The notes beneath the pieces were generated by a model. That model saw only the letters and a program-made list of their open reading frames with translations. It searched no databases and had not been told where the DNA came from. Positions 9,308 through 17,977 of a stretch of DNA of 64,000 nucleotides are shown piece by piece (the stretch's first letter is position 1; every line of letters begins with the position of its first letter). A program made the position numbers and the translations under genes. Source of the DNA: an uncultured Acetatifactor sp. (GTDB lineage Bacteria > Bacillota > Clostridia > Lachnospirales > Lachnospiraceae); the NCBI GenBank assembly GCA_910577185.1, contig CAJTLR010000004.1, forward strand, positions 1 through 64,000, in the 5' to 3' direction.

Positions 9308-11401
9308 ATGGCAAAATATCTGGTAATTGTGGAATCACCCACAAAAGTCAAGACCATAAAGAAATTTTTGGGTTCCAACTATGAAGTGGCAGCCACCAAC
9401 GGCCATGTGCGTGACCTGCCAAAGAGTACGCTGGGGATAGATATTGAGCATAATTACGAACCTAAGTATATTACCATTCGGGGAAAGGGGGATGTTCTCG
9501 CACACTTGCGGAAGGAAGTGAAGAAAGCCGAGAAAATCTACCTTGCAACCGACCCGGACCGGGAGGGCGAAGCCATTTCCTGGCATCTGCTCTATGCCCT
9601 GAAACTGGAGGAGAAGCTGGAGGAAAAAAAAGTATACAGGATTACTTTCAACGAAATCACAAAAAATGCCGTGAAAGAATCCCTGAAAAATGCGCGTGAG
9701 ATCAATATGAACCTTGTGGATGCCCAGCAGGCAAGACGTCTTCTGGACCGCATGGTGGGATACCGCATTTCCCCGCTTTTATGGAATAAAATCAAGAGGG
9801 GGTTAAGCGCCGGGCGTGTCCAGTCCGTGGCTCTTCGCATTATCTGTGACAAAGAGGAGGAGATCAATGCCTTTGTGCCGGAGGAATACTGGACGCTGGA
9901 TGTGAATCTGAAGGTCAAAGGGGAGAAGAAAACAATCTGCGCGAAATACTGGGGCACCACGGATGAAAAGCAGTCTGTCGCCAGCAAGGCTCAGGCGGAT
10001 GAGATCATGGATTTGCTGAAGGATGCCAGGTACTTTGTCAGGGAAGTGAAGCAGGGAGAGCGCCTGAAGAAGCCTTCCCTTCCTTTCACCACTTCCACGC
10101 TCCAGCAGGAAGCCAACAAGGCGCTGAACTATTCGGCCCAGAAGACCATGCGCCTGGCACAGCAGCTTTATGAGGGCGTGGACCTGGCCGGCGAGGGCAC
10201 GGTGGGACTGATCACTTACCTGCGTACAGACTCCACCCGTGTATCCAAGGAGGCGGAACAGTCGGCCATGGAGTTTATTGCCGCCCACTACGGAAAAGAT
10301 TATCTCGCCGCCGCCACGGAAGAGAAAAAGAACGGTCAGAAGATACAGGATGCCCACGAGGCTATTCGGCCCACGGACATTAAGAGGACTCCTGAGGCGG
10401 TGAAAGAGCAGATGCCCAGGGATTTGTTCCGTCTTTACCAGCTGATCTGGAAGCGGTTTGTGGCAAGCCGCATGAGTCCGGCAAAATATGCGACCACATC
10501 CGTGAAGATACAGGCCGCGGACAGAATTTTTACATTGGCGGCATCTTCCCTTGGATTTAAGGGATTTATGAGCGTCTATGTGTCCGCGGAACAGAAAGAG
10601 GAGGAGAATACCTTGTCCGTGGGACTGGATGAGCAAAGCCAGCTTTCCTTTGTGTCGTTTGACCCCGTGCAGCATTTCACACAGCCTCCGGCCCATTATA
10701 CGGAAGCATCCCTGGTGAGGGAACTGGAAGAACTTGGCATCGGCCGTCCCAGCACGTATGCGCCCACCATAGGTATCATTATGGGAAGGCGTTATGTGGT
10801 AAAAGAAGGAAAGAACCTTTATGTGACGGAGCTGGGAGAGGCAGTGAACAACATGATGAAGGCGGCGTTTCCGTCCATTGTGGATGTACATTTTACTGCC
10901 AGCATGGAACAGCTCCTGGATGGTGTGGAAGAGGGAAGCGTAAAGTGGAAGACCGTTGTGTCCAATTTCTATCCGGATCTGGAGGAGGCGGTCGAGGCAG
11001 CGGAAAAGGCCCTGGAGCATATTTCCATTGCGGACGAGGTCAGTGACGAAGTCTGTGACCAGTGCGGCAGGCAAATGGTGATCAAATACGGGCCCCACGG
11101 ACGGTTTCTGGCCTGTCCCGGATTTCCGGAATGCCGCAACACCAAGCCTTATTTTGAGAAGATCGGGGTTTCCTGTCCCAGGTGCGGCAAGGATGTGGTG
11201 CTGAAGAAGACCAAGAAGGGCAGGATGTACTACGGATGTATCGATAATCCCGACTGTGATTTCATGGTCTGGCAGAAGCCTTCCGGTGAGAACTGCCCCC
11301 AATGCGGTTCTCCCCTGCTGATCAAGGGAAATAAGCTGGTGTGCGCCGACGCGGAATGCGGATACCACACGGTGAAAGAGCTGTCAAATAAAAATGGGTG
11401 A
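9308..11401 (+). CDS. topA: DNA topoisomerase I (type IA)
   Basis: Relaxes negative supercoils. The Toprim domain is at the N-terminus (YLVIVESPTKVKTIKKFLG, ATDPDREGEAISWHL). The active-site tyrosine is Y304 in GLITYLRTDSTR, and RPSTYAPTIGIIMGRRYV marks the fourth domain region. Three C-terminal zinc ribbons follow: CDQCG...CPGFPEC, CPRCG...CIDNPDC and CPQCG...CADAEC. 697 aa is family-typical. ATG 9308 has AAGGGGG upstream. topA sits between dprA and codY in many Firmicutes, which this arrangement broadly keeps. Confidence 0.97.
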   Translation: MAKYLVIVESPTKVKTIKKFLGSNYEVAATNGHVRDLPKSTLGIDIEHNYEPKYITIRGKGDVLAHLRKEVKKAEKIYLATDPDREGEAISWHLLYALKLEEKLEEKKVYRITFNEITKNAVKESLKNAREINMNLVDAQQARRLLDRMVGYRISPLLWNKIKRGLSAGRVQSVALRIICDKEEEINAFVPEEYWTLDVNLKVKGEKKTICAKYWGTTDEKQSVASKAQADEIMDLLKDARYFVREVKQGERLKKPSLPFTTSTLQQEANKALNYSAQKTMRLAQQLYEGVDLAGEGTVGLITYLRTDSTRVSKEAEQSAMEFIAAHYGKDYLAAATEEKKNGQKIQDAHEAIRPTDIKRTPEAVKEQMPRDLFRLYQLIWKRFVASRMSPAKYATTSVKIQAADRIFTLAASSLGFKGFMSVYVSAEQKEEENTLSVGLDEQSQLSFVSFDPVQHFTQPPAHYTEASLVRELEELGIGRPSTYAPTIGIIMGRRYVVKEGKNLYVTELGEAVNNMMKAAFPSIVDVHFTASMEQLLDGVEEGSVKWKTVVSNFYPDLEEAVEAAEKALEHISIADEVSDEVCDQCGRQMVIKYGPHGRFLACPGFPECRNTKPYFEKIGVSCPRCGKDVVLKKTKKGRMYYGCIDNPDCDFMVWQKPSGENCPQCGSPLLIKGNKLVCADAECGYHTVKELSNKNG

Positions 11402-11448
11402 ATAGCAATATAAAATAGATACAATAGGAAAAATTTAAAGTGAAAACA

Positions 11449-11477
11449 TTGTAATTAAGTTCCATTTGTGGTATAGT
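11449..11477 (+). promoter_or_regulatory. Sigma-A promoter of codY
   Basis: TTGTAA, 17 nt, TATAGT, about 120 nt before the codY start. No convincing CodY box (AATTTTCWGAAAATT) was found beside it. Confidence 0.6.
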
Positions 11478-11599
11478 GGAAGCTGTCAGCAGAGTAAGCG
11501 GTCGCTGAGCATCCATTTGTTTTGTCAGTCTCCTGGGCGGAAATCGAGAAGTGCGAAGTGATTGCGCATGTCCAAGGGCATCAAAACGGAGGGATGCGA

Positions 11600-12388
11600 A
11601 TGAGTAGTATACAGCTTCTGGATAAGACCAGAAAAATTGGTAATTTGTTGCATAATAACAGTTCCAGCAAGGTGGTATTCAATGATATCTGCACGGTCAT
11701 GCGGGAGATTCTGGCATCCAATGTTCTTGTCATCAGCCGGAAAGGCAAAGTACTGGGCGTGGGAAAGGCGGAAGGAGTGAATCCCATTACGGAACTGATT
11801 GATGAAAAGGTGGGCGGCTTTGTTGATTCCATGCTGAATGAGAGACTGCTGGGTGTCCTCTCCACAAAGGAAAATGTAAATCTGGCCACCCTGGGATTTG
11901 AGAGCACGGATGTCAGGAAATTTCAGGCGATCATCACTCCTATCGGGATAGCGGGCGAAAGACTGGGTACTTTGTTTATTTATAAATGTGACATTCAATA
12001 TGACATTGACGATATAATATTATGCGAGTACGGTACGACGGTGGTAGGGCTGGAGATGCTCAGGGCGGTGAGCGAGGAAAATGCTGAAGAGAGCCGCAAG
12101 GTGGCAGTGGTTAAGTCTGCCATAAGTACGCTCTCTTTTTCAGAGATGGAAGCCATTATCCATATCTTTGATGAACTGGGGGGCATGGAAGGAATACTGG
12201 TTGCCAGTAAGATTGCTGACAGAGTGGGAATTACACGTTCCGTCATTGTAAACGCCCTGCGGAAATTTGAGAGTGCGGGAGTCATTGAGTCACGCTCGTC
12301 AGGGATGAAGGGCACATATATTAAAGTGCTGAATGATGTGGTGTTTGATGAAATTGAGGAACTGAAACGCCAGAACCAGCATAAATAA
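11600..12388 (+). CDS. codY: GTP- and BCAA-sensing global repressor CodY
   Basis: CodY represses nutrient-scavenging, motility and competence genes when branched-chain amino acids and GTP are plentiful. The protein starts MSSIQLLDKTRKIG, has an N-terminal GAF-like effector domain (about 1-155) and ends with the conserved winged helix (ASKIADRVGITRSVIVNALR, FESAGVIESRSSGMKGTYI). ATG 11600 is chosen because GGAGGG (11588-11593) is spaced 6 nt from it; this gives 262 aa, close to the usual 259. It lies directly upstream of the flagellar operon, and CodY regulates fla/che in other Firmicutes. Confidence 0.97.
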   Translation: MSSIQLLDKTRKIGNLLHNNSSSKVVFNDICTVMREILASNVLVISRKGKVLGVGKAEGVNPITELIDEKVGGFVDSMLNERLLGVLSTKENVNLATLGFESTDVRKFQAIITPIGIAGERLGTLFIYKCDIQYDIDDIILCEYGTTVVGLEMLRAVSEENAEESRKVAVVKSAISTLSFSEMEAIIHIFDELGGMEGILVASKIADRVGITRSVIVNALRKFESAGVIESRSSGMKGTYIKVLNDVVFDEIEELKRQNQHK

Positions 12389-12442
12389 ATAGTAGAAAAA
12401 ATATAAGCAAAAGGATTTGCGACGGCACAAAAGCCATGTGGT

Positions 12443-12513
12443 AAAGGGACTTATTTTAGGCAGTAAAGATGTGGATACATATTTTCACTGCATTTGTGGC
12501 AATAAGTCCCTTT
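12443..12513 (+). terminator. Long hairpin after codY (terminator or structured leader)
   Basis: AAAGGGACTTATT pairs perfectly with AATAAGTCCCTTT (13 bp) around a 45-nt loop, which holds a second small stem GCAGT/ACTGC. The tail TTTTGCCTTTACT is not a clean U-run and can itself pair with AGTAAAG (12462-12468) in the loop, giving an alternative fold. It may end codY transcription. Confidence 0.5.
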
Positions 12514-12565
12514 TGCCTTTACTAAAAATTGTTCTGGTAAATTTCTGCAAATTATAATTAGTGTA

Positions 12566-12593
12566 TTGAATTTTCACCGAAATCCACTATAAT
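12566..12593 (+). promoter_or_regulatory. Sigma-A promoter of the flagellar operon
   Basis: TTGAAT, 16 nt, TATAAT, about 120 nt upstream of flgB. It is the only good promoter between codY and flgB and is a sigma-A rather than a sigma-D type, as expected for an early flagellar operon. Confidence 0.65.
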
Positions 12594-12715
12594 AGATTTG
12601 GGTGAATTCGGGAAACAGTTTTTATAGAAAACCGGCAGAGGAGTCAGGGTGTGTCGGGAAACTGTTTTTCAGGGAACAGCATGTTCAGGCACACCCTGGT
12701 TGAAAGGAGAGATAA

Positions 12716-13105
12716 ATGTTTCAGTCAAATGTGTTCAGTTACATTAACGTATTGGATAAAGCGGCAGATGCCAGCTGGCTGCGGAATGAAGCCATAGGGC
12801 ATAACCTTTCCAATGTGGATACACCGGGGTATAAGAGACAGGATGTGGCTTTTGAGTCCGTGCTGAAGAGAGCCCTGGGAGACAGCCGGTACAGGACCAC
12901 GGATTCCAAGGTGGCTTCCCTTGACCTGGACAGACTGGCTCCGGCAGTGTACACGGATCACGGGGATTTTTCCTACCGTCTGGACAAAAATAATGTGGAC
13001 GTGGACAATGAGGGTGTCATGCTGGCAGAAAACCAGCTGAAATATCAGGGACTTATGGTTGGCATCCGGCAGGAATTTGCCAATCTGCAGGTCGTGATGA
13101 AGTAA
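12716..13105 (+). CDS. flgB: Flagellar basal-body rod protein FlgB
   Basis: Proximal rod subunit, exported through the flagellar type III apparatus. 129 aa with the N-terminal rod/hook signature (LRNEAIGHNLSNVDTPGYKRQDVAFESVL) and the C-terminal coiled segment (ENQLKYQGLMVGIRQEF). GAAAGGAGAG lies just before ATG 12716. First gene of the fla/che operon, 122 nt after the predicted -10. Confidence 0.95.
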   Translation: MFQSNVFSYINVLDKAADASWLRNEAIGHNLSNVDTPGYKRQDVAFESVLKRALGDSRYRTTDSKVASLDLDRLAPAVYTDHGDFSYRLDKNNVDVDNEGVMLAENQLKYQGLMVGIRQEFANLQVVMK

Positions 13106-13197
13106 AACGGGAGTTCGTTGGGGGGACTGCCGGGAGAAACTTTCAATCGTCCTGACATGAAAATTGAAAGGACGGAACCAGAATAGGAGACAATGTC

Positions 13198-13719
13198 ATG
13201 AGTATGTTTTCTGCTTTTAATATCAATGCATCGGGAATGACCGCGGAGAGATACCGCATGGACGTCATTTCAGAGAATGTGGCCAATGCCAATACCACCC
13301 GTACCGCCGATGGAACGCCCTACCGCAGAAAAGTTGTCACATTTGCGGAGAAAAACGGGGATACTTCCTTCCAGCATGTTCTGGGGCGTGAAAAGGATCA
13401 TTATCATTCCGTTTCGGGTTCCAACGCAAATGTATCCCATACGCATGCATTTGCCCATGTACATACCCGCCAGGGGTATACCGGAACGGGAGTGAAGGTG
13501 ACCAGCGTCCAGGAAGACTATGCCACGGAGATGAATATGGTGTATGATCCTTCCCATCCCGACGCGGACGAGAATGGATATGTGACATATCCCAATGTGA
13601 ACATCATCACGGAAATGACCAATATGATAGACGCCAGCCGCGCCTACGAGGCCAATTCCACCGCGTTTAACGCCAGCAAATCCATTGTACAGAAGGGGCT
13701 GGAGATAGCGAATGTCTAA
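13198..13719 (+). CDS. flgC: Flagellar basal-body rod protein FlgC, with a His-rich insert
   Basis: Rod protein with the N-terminal motif MSAFNINASGMTAERYRMDV...NVANANTTR and the C-terminal rod motif (NMIDASRAYEANSTAFNASKSIVQKGLEIANV). 173 aa is longer than the common 135-150 aa; the extra length lies at about residues 59-91, where seven histidines occur in some 33 residues (DHYH, SHTHAFAHVH). FlgC proteins usually vary in this loop, but the histidine density is unusual and might bind metal (inference). RBS AGGAGA upstream. A short ATTGAAAG/CTTTCAAT inverted repeat lies in the flgB-flgC gap. Confidence 0.93.
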   Translation: MSMFSAFNINASGMTAERYRMDVISENVANANTTRTADGTPYRRKVVTFAEKNGDTSFQHVLGREKDHYHSVSGSNANVSHTHAFAHVHTRQGYTGTGVKVTSVQEDYATEMNMVYDPSHPDADENGYVTYPNVNIITEMTNMIDASRAYEANSTAFNASKSIVQKGLEIANV

Positions 13720-13925
13720 TTGCCGCGCAGGCAGCTGTTTTACCGTGCGGGAGAGTCCGGGGATTTCCCTGATGCGCACAATCTGCAGGAGTCATGCGGG
13801 CTGGTGCAGGGCAGTACCGGAAAACCGGAAAGGAATACGGTCCCGGGACAGTCGGTGTCCGGGGGAAAAGAGGACTTTGACAGTAATAAAGACAGGACGA
13901 ATTTTTATAGAAAGGCATACATATT

Positions 13926-14270
13926 ATGGATTTATCAGCGATCACACCTATCAATGGATTACAAATGGCTGCCGGTGTCTCTGCTCCTGAACGGACCAGT
14001 CTCACAGGTGTTCTGGGAGAAAAAGAAGATAAGGCAGAGGGTACTTTGTTCGATTCTTTCTTAAATTCAGCCATTGATAATATCAGAACCACGAATGAGT
14101 ATTTATCCAGGGCGGAGGACGAAGAACTGAAATTCGCGCTGGGTGAGACGGAGAATGCACATGACCTGACCATTGCCCTGCAGAAAGCCTCCACGGCCCT
14201 GCAGTACACTGTGGCTGTCAGGGATAAGCTGCTGGAAGCATATAAAGAACTGATGCAGATGCAGATTTAA
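13926..14270 (+). CDS. fliE: Flagellar hook-basal body adaptor FliE
   Basis: FliE joins the MS ring to the rod. 114 aa with the family pattern: a variable N-terminus, LFDSFLNSAIDNI, then the conserved C-terminal half (HDLTIALQKASTALQYTVAVRDKLLEAYKELMQMQI). AGAAAGG is the ribosome site. The 206 nt between flgC and fliE contain no recognisable gene. Confidence 0.93.
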   Translation: MDLSAITPINGLQMAAGVSAPERTSLTGVLGEKEDKAEGTLFDSFLNSAIDNIRTTNEYLSRAEDEELKFALGETENAHDLTIALQKASTALQYTVAVRDKLLEAYKELMQMQI

Positions 14271-14346
14271 AGCTGCTGTGTTTTGCCCGCCAAGGCATTG
14301 TGACATGAAATGAGGGAATTTAAGAAATGACTAGGAGAGAAGTACC

Positions 14347-15957
14347 ATGCCTGACAAGCTAAAAGAGATACCAGGTAAAATACTGGGATGGTGGAATAAC
14401 TTTACCAGCAAGCAAAAAACAATTATTATTGCGATTGCGGCGGCGGTGATTTTTACTTTTGTCATTCTCATATATACATTCACCAAACCGGAATACACAA
14501 AGCTTGGAACCTATGAAAACAGCACGACTTCGGCAGAAATTGTAGAGATTCTCAACAGCGCGGGCATCACACACAAGGAGTCTGCGGATGCCCTGACTGT
14601 GGAGGTGCTGGTGGACCAGCTTCCCCAGGCGAATCTGGCGATTGCGGCAGAAGGTTATGTGCCGGACGACCTGAAGTACAACGATTATGTGGACAGCGGC
14701 ATGTCCACCACATCGGCGGACAGGATGAACCAGTACACGGTCTTTCTGGCGAAATACATAGAAAATATGTTTTCTCATGCGGACTCGGTGAAGGATGTGT
14801 CCGTTATGCTGAACCTGGCCCAGAATACGGGAAGGCTTACCGAGACGAAACAGGAATCCTTTGCAACTGTTATGGTGACCGTGGGAGAGGATTTTACCCA
14901 GGCCAAGGCCCTTGCCATGGCAAAGGGCGTGGCCACATGTCTGGGAAATGAAAGTACGGGCGGCATTACCATTCTGGACCAGAATTTTAACTGTCTGTTT
15001 GCCGGCGGTGATGATTATTCCACTATGGGAATTGCCAATTCCATGCAGGAACTGCAGACCCAGGCGGAACTCATGGTGACAAACCAGGTCAAGAAAGTGC
15101 TGCTGGGAACAAAGCAGTACACAATGATCGAAGTTGCCAGCCATCTGGATGTGGATTTTTCCAATTACACCAAAGAGGTGACCGAATACTATACCAATGA
15201 CGGTGCAGCCAACGGATATTTAACCCATGAGGATATGTTTTCCGAGGAGACCACGGGAGGAGTGGCCGGCATTCCCGGCACGGATTCCAACGGCGGTGAC
15301 CTGACAGGATATGACAATCCGGATTATAATGGAGGGAGCAGCACCTCCAACGAGTATTCCAGGGATTATCAGCTGAATAAATCCAATACGGTGACCATAG
15401 GACCTGCGGGCGGAATTCGGTATGAAAATTCTTCCCTTTCCGTATCCATGATCAAGTATCGTGAATATGATGAAGAAACTGTGAAAAAACAAGGGCTTCT
15501 GGACGGAGGGATCACCTGGGAACAATTCAAGGAAGAAAACCGGGAGAGCATTAAGCTGGAAGTGGAACCTGAATTCTACCAGATGGTTGCCAATGCCAGC
15601 GGAATCAGCGAGGATAAGGTTACCATTCTGGCCTTTGAGGAACCTGTTTTCTACGACAAAGAAGGATTCAGCGTCAGCGGGACGGATATTGCCAGTATTG
15701 TGATGATAGTGCTGATCCTGGCGCTTCTGGCTTTTGTCATACTGCGGAGCATGGGACCCAGAAAGAAAGAAGTGGAGGAGACGGAGGAACTGTCAGTGGA
15801 AAATATGCTTCAGTCCACGCCGCCGGAGCCTACGGTTGAGGATATTGACCTGGAAGCTAAATCCGAGACACGGAAAATGGTTGAAAAATTTGTGGATGAA
15901 AATCCTGAGGCAGCGGCAAACCTGCTGCGTAACTGGCTGAATGAGGACTGGAATTAA
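14347..15957 (+). CDS. fliF: Flagellar MS-ring protein FliF
   Basis: Forms the membrane ring that houses the export gate and binds FliG. 536 aa: first membrane helix at about residues 24-42, two YscJ-like ring domains (GTYENSTTSAEIVEILNSAG...; SADRMNQYTVFLAKYIENMFSHAD), a Gly/Asn/Ser-rich periplasmic stretch (about 290-345), the second membrane helix (about 443-462), and an acidic cytoplasmic tail ending in the FliG-binding segment (VDENPEAAANLLRNWLNED). Start ATG 14347 after AGGAGAGAAG. Confidence 0.96.
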   Translation: MPDKLKEIPGKILGWWNNFTSKQKTIIIAIAAAVIFTFVILIYTFTKPEYTKLGTYENSTTSAEIVEILNSAGITHKESADALTVEVLVDQLPQANLAIAAEGYVPDDLKYNDYVDSGMSTTSADRMNQYTVFLAKYIENMFSHADSVKDVSVMLNLAQNTGRLTETKQESFATVMVTVGEDFTQAKALAMAKGVATCLGNESTGGITILDQNFNCLFAGGDDYSTMGIANSMQELQTQAELMVTNQVKKVLLGTKQYTMIEVASHLDVDFSNYTKEVTEYYTNDGAANGYLTHEDMFSEETTGGVAGIPGTDSNGGDLTGYDNPDYNGGSSTSNEYSRDYQLNKSNTVTIGPAGGIRYENSSLSVSMIKYREYDEETVKKQGLLDGGITWEQFKEENRESIKLEVEPEFYQMVANASGISEDKVTILAFEEPVFYDKEGFSVSGTDIASIVMIVLILALLAFVILRSMGPRKKEVEETEELSVENMLQSTPPEPTVEDIDLEAKSETRKMVEKFVDENPEAAANLLRNWLNEDWN

Positions 15958-16038
15958 GGGAACCGGTTTCCGGGCTTTCCGACGGAAAGCCAGCGGTCAT
16001 AAACTGTTACAATGAGTGTAGTGAAGTGAGGGATAACC

Positions 16039-17061
16039 ATGCCAAAGAATGCAGCAAATGAGGTGGGAATCAAGGGGATACAGAGAGCCGCGATCCTTCT
16101 GATCTCACTGGGACCGGAGCGTTCTGCCGGGATATTTAAGCATTTGAAAGAAGAAGAAATTGAAGAACTGACACTTGAGATCGCCAATACCAGGAGTGTG
16201 ACGCCCCAGGTAAAGGAAGATGTGATCAACGAGTTCTATGAGGTATGCCTGGCGCAGCAGTATATCGCGGAAGGCGGTATCGGATATGCAAAGGATCTGC
16301 TGGAGAAAGCCCTGGGTTCCGAGAAGGCCATGGATGTCATTGGCAAGCTGACGGCATCTTTGCAGGTGAAACCTTTCGAATTTGTGCGTAAGACGGATGC
16401 TACCCAGCTGATCAACTTTATCCAGGATGAACATCCCCAGACGGTGGCTTTGATCTTGTCCTATCTGGCGCCCCAGCAGGCGGCCCAGGTGGTGTCTGCC
16501 CTGCCTCCTGAGAAGCAGGCAGATGTGGCAAGGCGTATTGCGGTCATGGACCGCACCAGCCCGGAGATCATCAAGGAGGTGGAGAAGGTGCTGGAATCCA
16601 AGCTGGCAAGTCTCGTAAACCAGGATTACACCATTATCGGCGGTGTGGATGCCGTGGTGGAGATTCTGAATACGGTGGACCGGGGTACGGAGCGTCATAT
16701 TATGGAGACCCTGGAAGTGGAAGTTCCGGAACTGGCAGAAGAGATCAGGAAGAAGATGTTTGTGTTCGAGGATATTCTGCTCCTGGACGACAGGGCTATC
16801 CAGCGTGTGCTGCGTGACGTGGAGAACAATGACTTGTCCGTCGCACTGAAGAATGCAAATGAGGAAGTGAAGAATACCATATTCAACAACGTTTCCAAGC
16901 GTCTTGCAGTCATGATCAAGGAAGACATGGACTTCATGGGTCCTGTACGTATGAAGGATGTGGAGGAAGCGCAGCAGAAGATTGTGAATATTATCAGGAA
17001 GCTGGAGGATGCCGGTGAGATCGTCATTTCCAGAGGCGGAGGTGACGAGATCGTTGTCTAG
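16039..17061 (+). CDS. fliG: Flagellar motor switch protein FliG
   Basis: Rotor protein that contacts the stator. 340 aa with the N-terminal domain (GIQRAAILLISLGPERSAGIFKHL), the EHPQ motif in the middle domain (DEHPQTVALILSYL) and the charged C-terminal torque helix region (FEDILLLDDRAIQRVLRDVENNDLSVALK). RBS AGTGAGGG before ATG 16039. Its 3' end contains the start region and RBS of fliH. Confidence 0.97.
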   Translation: MPKNAANEVGIKGIQRAAILLISLGPERSAGIFKHLKEEEIEELTLEIANTRSVTPQVKEDVINEFYEVCLAQQYIAEGGIGYAKDLLEKALGSEKAMDVIGKLTASLQVKPFEFVRKTDATQLINFIQDEHPQTVALILSYLAPQQAAQVVSALPPEKQADVARRIAVMDRTSPEIIKEVEKVLESKLASLVNQDYTIIGGVDAVVEILNTVDRGTERHIMETLEVEVPELAEEIRKKMFVFEDILLLDDRAIQRVLRDVENNDLSVALKNANEEVKNTIFNNVSKRLAVMIKEDMDFMGPVRMKDVEEAQQKIVNIIRKLEDAGEIVISRGGGDEIVV

Positions 17062-17902
17062 TAATCTGGTAAAATACTTTTTTACATCATTATCCCAGGA
17101 TGAGGAAAAACGGGTCATTGACAGCAATGAACTGGTCAGGAAGCGTCTTGCCATGATTCTGGAGGACCGTCCGGGCGCCGAAGGAGAGGGTGGTTTCGTC
17201 TCCGGCCTGGGAGCCGTGGATGTGCTGGAGGCATCGGAATCCGGGGGAAACATTATCAAAGCCCGGGACGAGGCAAAAGAAATACTGGACCAGGCCAGGG
17301 CAGAGGCAGAGGAGATGCTGGCCCAGGCCAGGGCGGAGGCAGAGAGAATCCGCAGTGATGCGGCAGCCCAGGCACAGACGGAAAAAGAACAGGTGCTTGC
17401 CCAGGCAAGACAGCAGGGATATAATGAAGGACTTGTGAAGGCCCAGGCCCATGAAGGGGCTATGGAGCAGGAATATCTGGAGAGGATGCGGAGTCTGGAA
17501 AATGAATACCAGCAGCAGGCTGATGTTCTGGAGCCGCAGTTTGTGGACACGATTACAGGGATATATGAACATATTTTCGGGGTGGAGCTTTCTTCTTACC
17601 GCGAAATACTGACTTATCTGATATCTGCCGTTCTGCATAAGATCGAGGGAAGCCGCAGTTTTATCATACATGTATCCAGGGAGGATTATGCATATGTCAG
17701 CATGCAGAAGAAGCAGATGCTGGCGGGTGCGGTTTCCGAGAATACCACTGTGGATGTGGTGGAGGATCTGACCCTGGGTAAAAACGAGTGTATGATTGAG
17801 ACAGAGAACGGTATTTTTGACTGCGGACTGGGGACACAGATGTCGGAACTGAGACGCCGGCTGATGCTGCTTGCGTGGTCAAAGGAAGCGGAACTGGAAT
17901 AA
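17054..17902 (+). CDS. fliH: Flagellar assembly protein FliH, TTG start inside fliG
   Basis: Regulator of the FliI export ATPase. I place the start at TTG 17054 because GGAGGTGA (17038-17045) lies 8 nt upstream and the resulting N-terminus SSNLVKYFFTSL fits the family; an ATG at 17009 has no RBS. This gives 282 aa. The middle (about 75-130) is a long Ala/Glu/Gln-rich coiled coil with repeats such as DQARAEAEEMLAQARAEAE; the C-terminal part has the FliH/HrpE fold (EDLTLGKNECMIETENGIFDCGL). The first 8 nt overlap the fliG stop, so translation is probably coupled. Confidence 0.9.
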   Translation: MSSNLVKYFFTSLSQDEEKRVIDSNELVRKRLAMILEDRPGAEGEGGFVSGLGAVDVLEASESGGNIIKARDEAKEILDQARAEAEEMLAQARAEAERIRSDAAAQAQTEKEQVLAQARQQGYNEGLVKAQAHEGAMEQEYLERMRSLENEYQQQADVLEPQFVDTITGIYEHIFGVELSSYREILTYLISAVLHKIEGSRSFIIHVSREDYAYVSMQKKQMLAGAVSENTTVDVVEDLTLGKNECMIETENGIFDCGLGTQMSELRRRLMLLAWSKEAELE

Positions 17903-17977
17903 CAAGGCAAAGACTTCCTGCAGTCCGGTATGGCGGCGGGAGGATGGAGTCGGAACAGAAATTAGGAGGATTTGATT

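Noticed and set aside
11402..11599. A CodY box for autoregulation
   Set aside because: AAATTTAAAGTGAAAAC near 11431 shares only scattered bases with AATTTTCWGAAAATT.
12389..12715. A c-di-GMP-I riboswitch upstream of flgB, as found in some clostridia
   Set aside because: The conserved GEMM core (such as GGNCAAACC and the GAAA tetraloop receptor pattern) is not present; only the long hairpin is seen.
13139..13177. A terminator between flgB and flgC (CTTTCAAT/ATTGAAAG)
   Set aside because: Short, AT-rich stem without a T-run inside an operon; probably irrelevant or only a weak mRNA structure.
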